Below are positions 50,601 through 62,078 of a DNA stretch of 64,000 nucleotides, piece after piece. Numbering within the stretch: position 1 is the stretch's first letter; every line of letters begins with the position of its first letter. This DNA comes from Plecoglossus altivelis. Lineage: Eukaryota; Chordata; Actinopteri; Osmeriformes; Plecoglossidae. Below the pieces are notes generated by a model. It was not told where the DNA came from, ran no database searches, and saw nothing but the letters and a program-made list of their open reading frames with translations. A program made the translations under genes and the position numbers. Location of the stretch: NCBI GenBank assembly GCA_036571765.1, contig BROE01000013.1:10443690-10507689 (forward strand), written 5' to 3'.

Positions 50601-53600
50601 CCCCTGCAATCTAAATGGACAGGAATACACCTTACCATGATAAGGTGCTTAAGTTCTTCCGGATCTATTTTGGTGCCACTTGGAACCGCTGTGAGTCTTT
50701 CACCTATTAGTGGATGGTGTTCACTCAGTTGTGCCATAGTATCATAATTTGAACAAAAGTATATCTGCCATTTTCTGCCTCGGTTGCTTAATGATAAGAA
50801 ATCTGTTTACTCCTAGTCTTACAGTTGTCAACTAGGCAGAAAAGCAAGAGAACCCGTGAACAGGGTTCCATAAGAAAATCAATCTCCCACAGTCTGTTTC
50901 TGGCAGGCAGGGGGTGGGGATGGTAAAGGATAGAGAGAAGCAGAAAACCTCTTTGAAGGAAAATATGCAAAGCTTCTCAGATTGTACAATTCATTTTTCT
51001 CATGAAACATTTCCCTATCCTTTCTCTTGTGAAAGAAGGCCTTTCTCTTCATGGGTCTTCAATGTCAGGGTCGGGGAAAGAAGCCCATTACTGACCCCAA
51101 TAGAATAAGACAGCCTCAAAGAACAAAAGTCATTCACCTGACCAGACAAAACAATCATACAGTAGGGCTTGATTACTTATGAATAGCTCAGACAACATTG
51201 TCATTGATGTTGAGATGATTGATGAATTTCTCTGCGCCTTTTTAAACCATAACAAGGACAAAGCAATGGGTAGTGTGACTATAGACAGGAAGTGGACTAA
51301 AGGAGTTGGGCAAATAAATGACAAGAATGAGAGGGACAGTAGAATTGACTCATGGCTTTTCCCATGAGTCAAATCTCATCACAGCACATTTTGCACATGT
51401 GCTACCTCACCACGATGTGAAAAATCCATTGAAGTGGGCTACATATGTCATTTGATGCACACATGACTGTTGAATTTGTGCCACATCTGCCCTCTTTATT
51501 TAATGGCTGGTTCTAAATTTACGAAGACAATTCCCAGCTGTCCTTTTTCATTTTCTTGGGTGGAAAGGCCCACCCATTTCTCTACTAACTGCTTTTCTCA
51601 ATTACTATAGTGTTTCCATGGTTCACTATTGTTACTTTCTACGCCACTGGCAATTTATCTGAAGAGTCTGTCACTCAACTCTCATCTGTTTGAAAATCAT
51701 CAGCATTTCTGATAAAAAAGCGACAAAGTTTTGTAGAGCAAGTATTTTTCTCATTCTCATCTCAGGGATCACTGTTTTTGTCTCTGGCTTAAGGACTGGT
51801 GCCTGTGGTCTGATTTGTTTAACTAGGCCTACCTCATGAGGTAGCGGGACAAAGTAGCTTCAAATGAATGAATGGAGATGCTTTGGTTGAAAGCACCTTT
51901 GAAATATGAATGTAAACGATCTTGTGTACATGTGAGTTGGCGAGTGTGAAGTAGATATGTAACCATAGATCTTTTCGGAGGCATCTACCTGTGATATTGC
52001 TTCATGTTTGAAGGTACTAGCGTACCAGCACAAAACTAACAATGAACAGGCCCCTTTGCTACACACTCATACTCAAAATCTTGCAATTGGCAAGGTCATT
52101 TACGACCATAGTTTTAAGATACTTTCATATAAATCAACTTTAGACACTGTAATAAAGCTGATGCTGCTTTCTAGCTCTTTGAAGGCTGGACCCTGGCTTC
52201 GTCCACAAGTCAAAAGCATAGCTCAGACACTCTGAAGACTGAGGGTGCGGCTGGGCACAGTGGGAAGGCTGCTCAGCGTAGTGCACGCTGCTCCTTTGTA
52301 ATAGTTCGACTTGGCTGGTGCTCGGGATAAACGGCTTTGCAGCCAAGAGCAGTTGAGGCACCTTATGGGCAATATCTTTCTTAAAGGGAAAGTGTACCTC
52401 TGTAAACATTTGCTGTTTATTTTGCTTAAACATAAACATTGCGATAAGATCTGTTCATGCTGCCTTAACAGCTGTTCATACGTTGAAGGAATTACTATAT
52501 ATAAAAGGACAATCAATTGGCCACACAAGAAAGATTCTTCAAGAAAACATTGAAATGAACATAAGTCAATAATTATTTACACACCAGAAAGTATCCGGAC
52601 TTCTTAATATGTTTCACATCAATGATGAAGTTGATGTTTTCATACAGAAAATAGAACTTTATTGGCTAGAAGAGCTTGTTCTTTGGGTGTGCTTGCCAGC
52701 GGCAAGGGCACAACATTTGTTGTCATATATAAATGTTTCCCTACAACAAAGTATCTGTAAATGTTTTCTATAGATAAACAATGTCACATTCAAAATGTTA
52801 TTATTGGTCCTGTTTGATTGTATTGTATTTCACATTGGGTTGCACAGTTTAGGCTAAAATTGAGTTTTTGTGGGTGGAAAGTGACGCTAACAGTGGATAA
52901 TTTGCTAGCCACAGTCACTTCTACTGTTAGTAGAATATTGATTGGTTCCACATCGTGTGGAAGTATTTACTAATTTAACATGAAAACGCCATAAAAACAC
53001 AATCATTAAACACTGATATTATTAAGCTACTACATCTATTCTTGGAAAGAGTCTGAGGCTGTAGATTGTACCCTCTCTAGTATAGAGTATTGTAGCAAGG
53101 AATAAGAATCCTGACTGTGTTTTACCATTTTCATTTTTCTTTCCATTTTGAATTCATTTTTTTTTGTCAAGGGCTATTTTGTGTAGATGTTATGTCATCA
53201 TACACCTTTGTGGGGAAAAAACGCAAAAGTCCAATAACGTCCAAGTGTTCTTGCCTTTTTGTTAAACTCATCAACAGGTATCCATGACTGTTACAAATAA
53301 TTAGCAGGATTTATTCAAAGCAGATTCCTCTGGCGATCTTAAAGCCGTTTCCTTAAAAAGTCCATACTTGGACGTTGTGGGAACGGTACACATTTTCCAT
53401 TACAGCCATGCCCTTTTGAGGTATTTATGTGCAAGTAGCTCCAAGTAGCAATTTAGCTTTGTTACAACGTTAGCCCTGTCTGAGTTTCTAGCTCTGGAAG
53501 AGCAGTTTGAAATGATTCACCATAGAAAGGCGAGTTCTGTGTTTAATTTAAAAACAGCATCATCCTAGTAATGAATGATGATTTACTCTTTGAGTTACTT

Positions 53601-54009
53601 GATATTGCATTGGATCATGTACAGAAGATTCTGACAGTTGTATGGGGCCCTATCTCATTGTGCAATATAAAGGAAATATCAATGTGGATTTTGCGTAATG
53701 ATCAGACTAAAACGTTGCAGTGGAATGTGTAAACATAAAACACATGGTATTTGAAAGTTCATACCCAAAGAGCCAACATCTGAGCAGTAAACCTGCTATA
53801 CTGGTTACCTGGGAGACAGGGATAATGATGAAGGACCCTCCGCCAGAACTCTCTGTGACAATGGCCAGGAACTTGGCGTTGACGGCACAGAAGTGGTTGT
53901 CATGGACATTCTTGGTGATGGGAATGCCGTCGAAGCAGTGCTCCCGATTGGCAACCTTGCCATAAACGTTCCGAAACTTGGAGCTTCGGTATGTTGGACG
54001 CCATGACAT
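44483..54009 (-). CDS. coro2b: Coronin-2B, actin-binding WD-repeat protein (11 coding exons)
   Basis: Exons in transcript order: 54009-53809, 48863-48747, 48365-48216, 47839-47675, 47290-47174, 46792-46688, 46398-46302, 46001-45889, 45369-45279, 45058-44919 and 44617-44483 (stop TGA 44485-44483). They join without frame breaks into 476 residues; human CORO2B has 475-480. It starts with the coronin signature MSWRPTYRSSKFRNVYGK. A seven-blade WD40 propeller follows (for example GHQGNVLDIKWNP, SAGYDYKILIWNL, RWNTRQIALWDQ, GDGNIRYYEI), then the C-terminal extension SMIVPRRSETYQEDIYPMTA, and a coiled coil at about 433-470. VNGIDLLENVPPRTENELL separates it from coro2a. The family binds F-actin and acts at focal adhesions and in neurons. 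Human CORO2B isoforms with an extra MTVTK start in an upstream exon; none is identified here. Confidence 0.97.
44919..45058 (-). CDS. coro2b: coro2b coding exon (residues 386-432)
   Basis: Completes Asp386, then PVLMSLKEGYSRPNQLVFKA to NGIDLLENVPPRTENE, the subtype-diagnostic linker of coronin-2B. Acceptor gtgcag, donor GTGGAT. Confidence 0.96.
45279..45369 (-). CDS. coro2b: coro2b coding exon (residues 356-385)
   Basis: Encodes SETYQEDIYPMTAGTQPALS then ASEWLSGIDK plus one base. Acceptor ctgcag, donor GTGAAG. It matches the SDSYQEDIYPMT segment of human CORO2B. Confidence 0.95.
45889..46001 (-). CDS. coro2b: coro2b coding exon (residues 318-355)
   Basis: Completes Gly318, then VMPKHGLDVAACEVFRFYKL to EPISMIVPRR, the last propeller blade and start of the coronin C-terminal extension. 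Acceptor ctccag, donor GTCAGT. Confidence 0.96.
46302..46398 (-). CDS. coro2b: coro2b coding exon (residues 286-317)
   Basis: Encodes GDGNIRYYEITSEKPFLQYL then MEFRSPAPQKGL plus one base. Acceptor ccgtag, donor GTGAAA, splitting a Gly codon. Confidence 0.95.
46688..46792 (-). CDS. coro2b: coro2b coding exon (residues 251-285)
   Basis: Encodes EDLSMPMVEEEIDGLSGLLF then PFYDSDTHMLYLAGK. Acceptor ttctcag, donor GTTAGT. A 23-bp minisatellite lies just upstream of its acceptor. Confidence 0.97.
46819..46941. repeat. 23-bp minisatellite in a coro2b intron, five copies
   Basis: The unit is aaacacactg then tgtaaggacacac, with starts at 46819 (diverged), 46842, 46865, 46888 and 46911 and a partial sixth. 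It lies 27-149 bases upstream, in the transcript sense, of the acceptor of the exon at 46792. Confidence 0.97.
47067..47093. repeat. (CA)n microsatellite
   Basis: A CA run of 27 bases in the same coro2b intron as the 23-bp minisatellite. Confidence 0.96.
47174..47290 (-). CDS. coro2b: coro2b coding exon (residues 212-250)
   Basis: Encodes HAQCKNHRVNRVVFLGNMKR then LLTTGVSRWNTRQIALWDQ, almost identical to human CORO2B. Acceptor taccag, donor GTGAGC. Confidence 0.97.
47675..47839 (-). CDS. coro2b: coro2b coding exon (residues 157-211)
   Basis: Encodes ILIWNLEIGEAVKMIDCHTD to CKDKKLRVIEPRSGRVLQ. Acceptor aaaacag, donor GTGAGA. Confidence 0.97.
48216..48365 (-). CDS. coro2b: coro2b coding exon (residues 107-156)
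   Basis: Encodes VRVWEIPEGGLRRNMTEAVL to ILFSAGYDYK. The acceptor is ggccag. The donor GTCATG is weak but is the only one that continues in frame into ILIWNL. Confidence 0.93.
48747..48863 (-). CDS. coro2b: coro2b coding exon (residues 68-106)
   Basis: Encodes AGRIEPHHPKVCGHQGNVLD then IKWNPFFENIIASCSEDAS. Acceptor ttttcag, donor GTAAGT. A 117-base WD-repeat exon. Confidence 0.97.
48864..53808 (-). other. coro2b: coro2b intron between first and second coding exons
   Basis: The largest coro2b intron in the window (4.9 kb), running from donor GTAACC to acceptor ttttcag. It contains a TG-rich stretch at 49216-49282 and no other recognised gene. Confidence 0.9.
49216..49282. repeat. Imperfect (TG)n tract
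   Basis: TG-rich with atgc and tctg interruptions, inside the long coro2b intron. Confidence 0.9.
53809..54009 (-). CDS. coro2b: coro2b first coding exon
   Basis: Encodes residues 1-67, from MSWRPTYRSSKFRNVYGK to GGGSFIIIPVSQ. The ATG is the first codon after the acceptor (caccag then atg). Donor GTAACC. Covers the N-terminal coronin signature and the first propeller blade. Confidence 0.96.
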
Positions 54010-56512
54010 CTGGTGAGGGGGGAAATACAATTAGGTTTTGATTTGAATGCATTATTTAGAATTTTTGTTCAACCTTTTTCCTCTACCTTATCAAAGAAAT
54101 AGTTTAGCATAACAGAATACCCCAAAAGAAGATTAACTGACTGGCATTTCAAGGCATTATGCAGAAGAAACTGCAAGGGTGGCATTAAGCCTTTCAAGTT
54201 GATTATTTTTTTTTTCTCTGTGGTGGGAAACATTACGTCATATTACATTAGGTAAGATTGTGATTAGGGGATATCAACATTGGTGATAAATACTGGATTC
54301 AGCATAGCTGATACCCAGTTCCTACTGCCAACCCTTCTGGGACAAAGCTATAGTTCAGAAATCAACAAACACTGTATGTTCACTCGAACATGTATCAATC
54401 CAGATACACGTATTTGAGAATCATCCTGTTTTAATGAGATTTGTCTTAAACTTCTTGTGCAACAAACAGCGAATGAATGTAAAATGAATGCACAGTTCAT
54501 CTGTCAAGTCCATGGACTTCCTTTTGACAACACATTCTGGTTACAACACCCCCGTTATCATAGAGAGTTTGAGCCAATCTGTACTGACAAAATATGATAT
54601 TCAGAAGGAGGAGCTGGGGAATCACATCTCATGTTAGTCACAGGAGTGAAACTTCTGAGCTGTCCAATATTCAAAACTGGATGTACTGCACTGATATTTT
54701 GCATAAATGTATCTTGTAAAAGTATCATGTAATCATGTTAAAGTATTCAAGTTGGCAATTCACGCTATTAACAAATTTTAGTCTGGAATCACAAGTAGGT
54801 GGTTCCAGTAAAATGACTCATCTGTAGCAAATACAGTTAACATGTTCAGTTCTTGATACCGTTAGTTGGTGAGGTTCCAAAATTCTTGTGCACCAGTAAA
54901 TCAACCCTATTTAAAAGCATTGCATTGATTCTGTAAAGGGAGGAAATGGTGAACCCTTTCACAAAACTTGCTGTCATTGAAACTGCTAATTTTGTTTGAT
55001 GTTCCTCACAAGAATGTATTGATTGAATTCCTGGTTTGTGGCAAGAGATAGAAAGAGAGATAAACAGAGATAGAAATCACCATGGTCACACTAAACCAGA
55101 CCATAATTGAGGAACAGGGTGCAAAACAATTAGCTTGAAACTGCCATTTTACATCCTTTTGAGTCTTTGTCTTTTTCACTTAATGCTAAATGTTGGAATT
55201 GGGGTGGGAAAATGTCTGACCCTATATCATGGGTCTCTTGAACAAAACCAATGAGAGACTTCTGCATTGAAGAATTGAGGAAGTGCTTGAGTTGGGGAAT
55301 GCTCAACGCTTTTTAGATCATTGGCTATGTGGTGAGATGACATCATCCCATCTCAATCCACCATTGTTAGAAGGGAGGACAGTAATGGGTAGTGTGTTTG
55401 CTACCACAGATATTCTGAGACCCAGATGCCTATGGCCACTTCCTGTTGTCTGATCTGGACTCCAATACCATTTATTGGTCTGGTATGCAATAGTATCGAC
55501 ACAGCCATTCTCAAATAGGTCAGGTCAATGTACAGTATGTAGACACAAATCAATATGATAGTCCTTCCCAAGATCAAGCAAACTAACATGTACGTTGGTA
55601 ACACCGATCATGGTAATACTACTCTGTTCTACTTTACACTCTCACTAAATGGGGTGGAGTCATGCAGTATTGATCTAGTACATTCCAATATATTCATAGA
55701 GAGCTATCACAGCACTATAGAAGTTTCACAGTGGCTATCTGACAGATACAGCCTTCACCATACGTCAGATATACTATAACCACAAGAAGTATGGAAAGGA
55801 TTTTACCATTGTAACATCTCTAACATCCCCTGTCATTCCCAACACCAAGAGAGTAAAGAGAGTGTAAAGAGATGGATGACTAAACACATTACCCATCCTG
55901 GAAGTTAGAGCATGCAGATGGCCTGTTGAATATGGAACAGAGGGGTAGCTAAGAGGGGCCGCAGGGTGCAGTTAGAGAAAGACCCTGGCATCACACTGAG
56001 CCCTGTCTACAAGGACACTCATTCATTTGTTACAGGCTTGTGACATGGGGAACTGTATGTCTGTGTGTGCGTATGTGTGTCCATGGAACTCTGGCAGCAA
56101 CCTAGCGGAGAAGCAGTCCCTCAGTTAAGGTCAAAGCTTTATTCCAGTCTCTCTAATTCAGAAGCCTTTTTGAAGAATGACATTCTAAGGTACACAACTC
56201 TTCTTCTATCCACTATGCACTACAACCTAATGAATCCAACAGTTCCCCCTGACAGAGGGAAGGCTAGTGTCTGATGTCCTGCTGTCTTGATGCTAGCTCC
56301 TTTGATGCTAGCTCCCTTGATGCTAGCCCCCTGGCTGCTATGCCATCTTTCACACATTCTAACAGCCTCAGCCGCAACACACTTTAATTCATCACTTTGA
56401 AAGAGTTGTAAAGACAAGACAAGCTCTTCTGAGCACATTCCACCTATATCACAGCAGCGGTCCCTAGCACATACACTGGATAGGTATCCCTATAGTAAAA
56501 GAATGATCTTAC
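54010..56512 (-). other. coro2b: Intron or upstream sequence before the first coro2b coding exon
   Basis: No coding sequence is recognised. It would be the first coro2b intron if the candidate non-coding exon ending at 56513 is real. A short minisatellite is at 56284-56335. Confidence 0.55.
56284..56335. repeat. 15-bp tandem repeat, about three copies
   Basis: Unit ttgatgctagctccc, giving a spurious GASIK-repeat frame on the minus strand. Confidence 0.92.
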
Positions 56513-56720
56513 CTTAGTGTTGAGTATACAGTGTGATGACACTCTTTAGCCACTGTTGGTCAAGCCCTTCTCAGGTTACTAACAGCTTCCCTCAGAGAGC
56601 TGCCAGTATCTCTTCGCCTCTCTCTGCATATTCACTGAGTCTGCCGGATTGCATTCCTCTGTGTCTGTCTGTTTTTCACTCTCATCCCCTCCCCTCTGCT
56701 CCCTCTTCCCTCAAGTCCTC
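56513..56720 (-). other. coro2b: Candidate non-coding first exon of coro2b
   Basis: A strong minus-strand donor, GTAAGAT, starts at 56512. Joined to the exon at 54009 it reads …acactaag then ATGTCATGG, giving A at -3 of the start. An in-frame TAA lies upstream with no ATG between, consistent with a 5' UTR. A CRE-like tgacgtcg is at 56736-56743, just upstream. The 5' boundary is a guess. Confidence 0.4.
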
Positions 56721-57739
56721 CTCTTCTTTTCCCACTGACGTCGACTACCCCTCCCGCCCTCCAGCCCTACTATACACCAGTCCAGATGAAAACAGCTCTG
56801 CTGAAGTTAAAGTATCGTCCTCTATCCTTCAAGGCAATCTCACTGCTTTGGCCCAGGATAAACTATTTCTCTTTCTTTCTCTCTTGCTCTCTCTCATTTT
56901 CTGCACAACAACTCTTGTTTGGTCTTAAAAAGATTTGACTAAACGCAACACATTTTCTCTCCACCATCAGACAACACTTGTACCCCAGAGTCTTGTCCTC
57001 ATCCTGCATGTCCAATGGTTTCCTTCTGATGGAGGTTGTGCAAAAGATGCATTATCTTGATTGTTCAGTCAATATTTAGTCTGTAAACTGTAAGAAAACA
57101 TGTGTAGAGAACTATGTAATTGGTTCTGACAATATGTTAATATTTGAGTCAACATTTTTTTGTCGTTGTGGAAGTGGTTTTCCAACATATAGGATTGATA
57201 CATTTTTTCAAGATAGCATAATGTTAAATGTGCCAGATCAGCACATCAGCAACACTAAGCTGACAATTCAGGATACACACTTTGGTGTTAATGTTTATGG
57301 TCAAGTAAGGGAGTGCAATCTTGCTGTTACTGCTTTGGGATATTGCTGCAGAAGGAGAGTTTGTCAGAGAGCTTTCTCAGTAGTTTTATGGTTTTTTATT
57401 TGCCAGATTGAAAACACAGCGGATCACAGCATCATCTGTGCTAGTTTTGGAAGAACAAAGGCCAAAGCAAAGCAAGCCAAGCAAAGAAAGTGAATTAAAT
57501 GTCCCCATGTTCTCTTTCAACAAGGTGGAACCAGTGGGAGTCATTACACGGTAAACTGTTAACTGTCAAGCAGCACATATTGTTTTGTGTTCTGAACTGT
57601 ACTGCACTGGATGAATGTGTGTGTGTGTGTGACATATTTACGTTTACAATTAGAGGAAGGCTTTTTGGAATTACTGTGCCTTTTCTGATTAGCCCCAAAT
57701 GCCAGTGCAAAATGTTCAGTCAGTTTGGACACCCCATTC

Positions 57740-57849
<110 letters not shown>

Positions 57850-60800
57850 ACTGCCTCAGAATCACAAGACCCTCCTGGCACAAACCCAGAACCCCCTGAA
57901 GTTCCCTCCATCTCTCCGCCTCTCATCCTCCCTCCACTTCTCCTCTGCCTAAGGCTTCAACACTTCTCCTCCCTCCTCCATTAGGAGTTTTTCATAAAGG
58001 AATGACTCCTCCCCTGCATGGTTTCACAAGAATATGTAAAAGGATCATGTCAACACAGCAAGAAAAAGTATTACCTCCAACTACTGTGTTTGATGGCGAA
58101 ATTATAGAATTGTGTCAAAAGGAAGGGATATTGCATTTGTAGCATTCTTCCACCTTGATTGCAGATATCCAAAAAGGTTTTCATCTCATTTGTAGACTGT
58201 TTTTAGACCCCGACACTGTCCATGAATCATTTAATTGGTTGGTCATTACTCATTACTAGCTCCATTCATCGTTCCTATCCTTTATTATCACCATGTCTAG
58301 AAGATGCTTGGAATTTAGCGAAGACTTAATTTAGAGCAAGATCAATTAGTAGTGGTTGCTCTTATTTTACCATCTCGCCACTATAATTTGAAACTATAAA
58401 TATTGGATCACATCTCTTGCCTGAACAGATTAATCTCTTTCCATTGACAAACCCATGTGATTTCATGTCGCTACTCAACAATGTGTTGTGTTCAGGAACA
58501 ATTTGAGTGCTTTTTCCATCTTTTCATTGACAGACCAATTGTGTATTTGCAAACACTAAAACAATATATACCTCCACATATGCAATATTTAATTGAACGT
58601 CTAAAAATAACAATGTTCAAGTTTTCTGATGTCTTTTTGACACCAGATGAAAGTCTTATCCATGTCAATAAACACACCCTATGCTCAATGCTCCCGGAAC
58701 GTTGACTTTGTGATGGAAAGGTCATATCAGAAAGTCATGCTATACTGGAGCAGGTGTTGTGTTAAATCTAGACACCAAGAAGGCAATCCTGCACTGTTAG
58801 GTGTTTTACACTTGATTCCTCTGAGAGGTCTCTGCAAGGAAAATAGATCGGAAGGCCTTAGGTGAACAGTCCAGTGCAGCTGGATTTAGAAACCCTGCAG
58901 CTGGAGAGTGAGGCTTGTGTCTACCCTTCTTGTGAGGAGGGAGCTGTGTCCATGTGTCTCCATGTGTGTCCATGTGTGATTGTGTGTTTGGGCTTGTGTA
59001 TCTCTGTGTGTCTACTGGCTCTAAGGCAGAGCACTCCAGAGAGCTGCCTGCACTGTGTTTATTGAGTTTTCCACACCTTGCCTGCAGTCACTGCTGATCT
59101 TTTACAGTCCATGTCTGCTAATCCCCCTTGGTCTTCTCTCTCTCTCCTCTCTTCTCTTTTTGTCCTCTAATATCTCTCATCCAAGTGCAATGAATCCAAG
59201 TCACTGCTAGATAGAGAGATACTATGTTCCAAGCACAAAAGTAACAGTGTCTGCAATCAGCCATTCAGGAACCAAAGGGCATTGGTGTCCAAATGCAATT
59301 GTCCCACTAATATTAAATCAACATATACAGTTCAGTATGCAGACGCCTTCCCAAGTGTCACCCAGCAACAGTCAATGCCACATTGTCTGTTCAAGCCCAA
59401 GCGCACACTCAAGCACTTCCTGAAAAATTGACAGCATTCATCTTTGAAAATCAAGAAACAAAAACGATTCGAACCCCAACTGATTCCAGTATGCAAATTC
59501 TCATGACAATTGTGAGGAAGCTGGACCAGCGGAAACAGGACAGATATCTGAAAGGGAAACTGGGGGGTGGCTGTCACTCACTGAGCCTTGGCTTTGTGAG
59601 GCTACTAGGGATTAGTAACGATGCCCTGGGCTTGGTATTCATTGATATCATTCATTGACATTCGATGACGTGATACTGTATTTCTGTCAATTTGGTAACA
59701 ATGGATACCCCCACTGGTTCTTTTGGACACCCCATGTGCTGCTGTGTATTTTCCATAAATATTCTCTCTTGGACATTGAATGTCACTGTAAAAAAGGCTT
59801 TGTGCAGATCTAAAAGATGGGGATGGAGATGGGAGAAGCTAAATGAGTGTATGTACGCCGTATCCTTCAGTTTCATCTTAGAAATAATTATTGGTAAAGT
59901 TCATTTTGGATGTTCATTTTGCTCATGTTATAATATTGATTGTGTTCATTACATTGGTTGCCATGGTAGAAGGGGCTTCTTTTCCAGATGCTGGGGTGGA
60001 GTCTGGCCCTGGATAAGAGGGTGCTGGTTGTTGGGTACTAGACTGTGCTACTTAGCAAGATATTTTTTTCTGTTTGTGGTTTCCCTTGGTTTGTTTACTT
60101 TCGATTGTTTTAAGTGTTTTGTTGGAACTCAAGTAAATATTGTCCTGGACCTCCCATGTGGCATGTATAATAAACTGTTTGTGGGTTTTTTCCCTGCTGT
60201 CTGATGCCCAGATGATACTGTCATGAATGCCTTCCACGAAAGACAACAAGAGCTTTCATAACAGTCAAACTGCATATCTTTTTGTTATACACTAAACACA
60301 TGCCAATACAGCTTGTTTGTAGTAGGATGTTAATGCACATAGGGGCATGTCTCAGTCAGCTTATTCTGGGTAACAAGAGGAAGGTTTTTGAAAACATTGT
60401 CAGTGCCACGTGTGTGTATGCACTGTCTGTGCTTGTGCGTGGCTAAAGAGCCAAGATGTTATGGCAGGATGTGATTCAGCGATAATGACAGGAGATGGAG
60501 AGGGCCTAGTAATGGCTGCTTTCAGGGAGACAGCCCACACAGAAAAATACACTCATGTATATTACACAGAAAATGACATGCACACACACACTACACTTAC
60601 ACACACAGTGAGACACTGTCAAAGGGAGACTGACAGTAGAGCACTTAGACAGCTATTATGCAGGCAGGTTTGAGTTGAGTGTCCAGGTGTGTGTTCCTGA
60701 TCTCAGATAGCAAATCTTGCTAATTGTTCAAGTATTATTCTGCACATGGTATTTACTTAGGGACATTTGCATGATATTTGAGAAAACTATGCTATTTGTA

Positions 60801-61287
60801 GCGTTAATGTGTGATAAGGGCTGTTTCAAGTTAATGCAGAATTTAAAAAGGTGGTCACATATCCACATAAGAACACAATTAAATACAACGCTCTCTCCCG
60901 TCATTTAATGCCTCCTTTACATCGCTCTTCCACATCTTTCCTTCCCTCCAGTTACACACAAAGTAGACCCATTTTGTCAAACGCACATATCAGGTCAGTC
61001 ATCCAAAAAGCCAGGGGAATGGTCTAAATTAATAATGCCTTATGTGCCTGTCTGTGTCTCACTGGATTTCCTGTTCTCTGCTTTTTGGAGCATACAGAGA
61101 TGGGCTGCAATGACAGGGGGAGGGGAGAAGGAGAGAGAGTAAGACAAGGAGTTTTAGAATAGATGGCTGGATGGGACACATGTTACTGTCTATCTGCATA
61201 TATGAGAGACGCATAGGAAGAAAAAGACAACAAAGAGAAATAGAGAGAGGAAGAGAAAACAGATGGTATCATCACAATATCAAGGGC

Positions 61288-61380
61288 GTAGAGAGAGAGA
61301 GAGAGAGAAAGCGAGTGGAAGAGAAAAGGTGAAGAGTAGAAAGAGTGACACAGAAGGAAAGAGAAGGAAGAGAGAGAAAA
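61288..61380. repeat. GA-rich tract
   Basis: A GA dinucleotide run at about 61291-61308 followed by purine-rich sequence. Confidence 0.85.
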
Positions 61381-62047
61381 CTGTATAAAGGAAATCAAGG
61401 GAACCAATAAAAAAGAGAAATGGCGGAGCCTCATCACAACAATGCCACAGACAACTCCATGAGCTACCAAGGCCTGTTGGACACTGTGACGGACACACAA
61501 ACACAGCTGTCTGTAGTCCAAAAGAAGATAACATATACTGCAACATGTGCTGAAAAAGAGAATCTTTGATCACCAAAACACAAATTCTTCTGAGATTAGA
61601 TAGCACACTTTGGTTTGGATAGCTTCACTGAAATCAAAGGAGCAAAGATTAAGAAACAAAGTCTTGATAAGAGTGGCACAGAGTGTGACTGGGTGAAGGA
61701 CAGAACTGTCATGACAATCTCTGCTCCTAAAACAGAAACAAGGGACTTCCACTTTTCATGTGTATGCAAAACCACATGTTATCTACTGCCTTAGCTCACA
61801 TTCATATTCACTTATACTACTCACTCCCTCATCCACCTCAGGATGACGTGTTTTCATACTTATGTACCACCTTCGCACACAAACAACCATCTTAAGCACA
61901 CTTGCACAGATTAGTAGTAGCTTCTGTTGATGCCGATTCAGGTCTGGTCCTGTTGTTTAACTGATTGAATGAGAGTTAACCTGAGGGAGTTGTTTTTCTT
62001 TTGTCTCAGTCTTCCCTGCATGGTCGGCTCAGGTCATTAGTGTTCAG

Positions 62048-62078
62048 GGGAAGGAGAAAGGGGGGAGGGGGGGGAGGG
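62048..62078. repeat. G-rich low-complexity run
   Basis: Runs of G up to eight bases long separated by single A residues; could form a G-quadruplex. Confidence 0.85.

Noticed and set aside
59692..60204. 170-residue plus-strand open frame rich in Cys, Phe and Trp
   Set aside because: Composition follows the T/G-rich DNA; no family match, no homologous exon structure.
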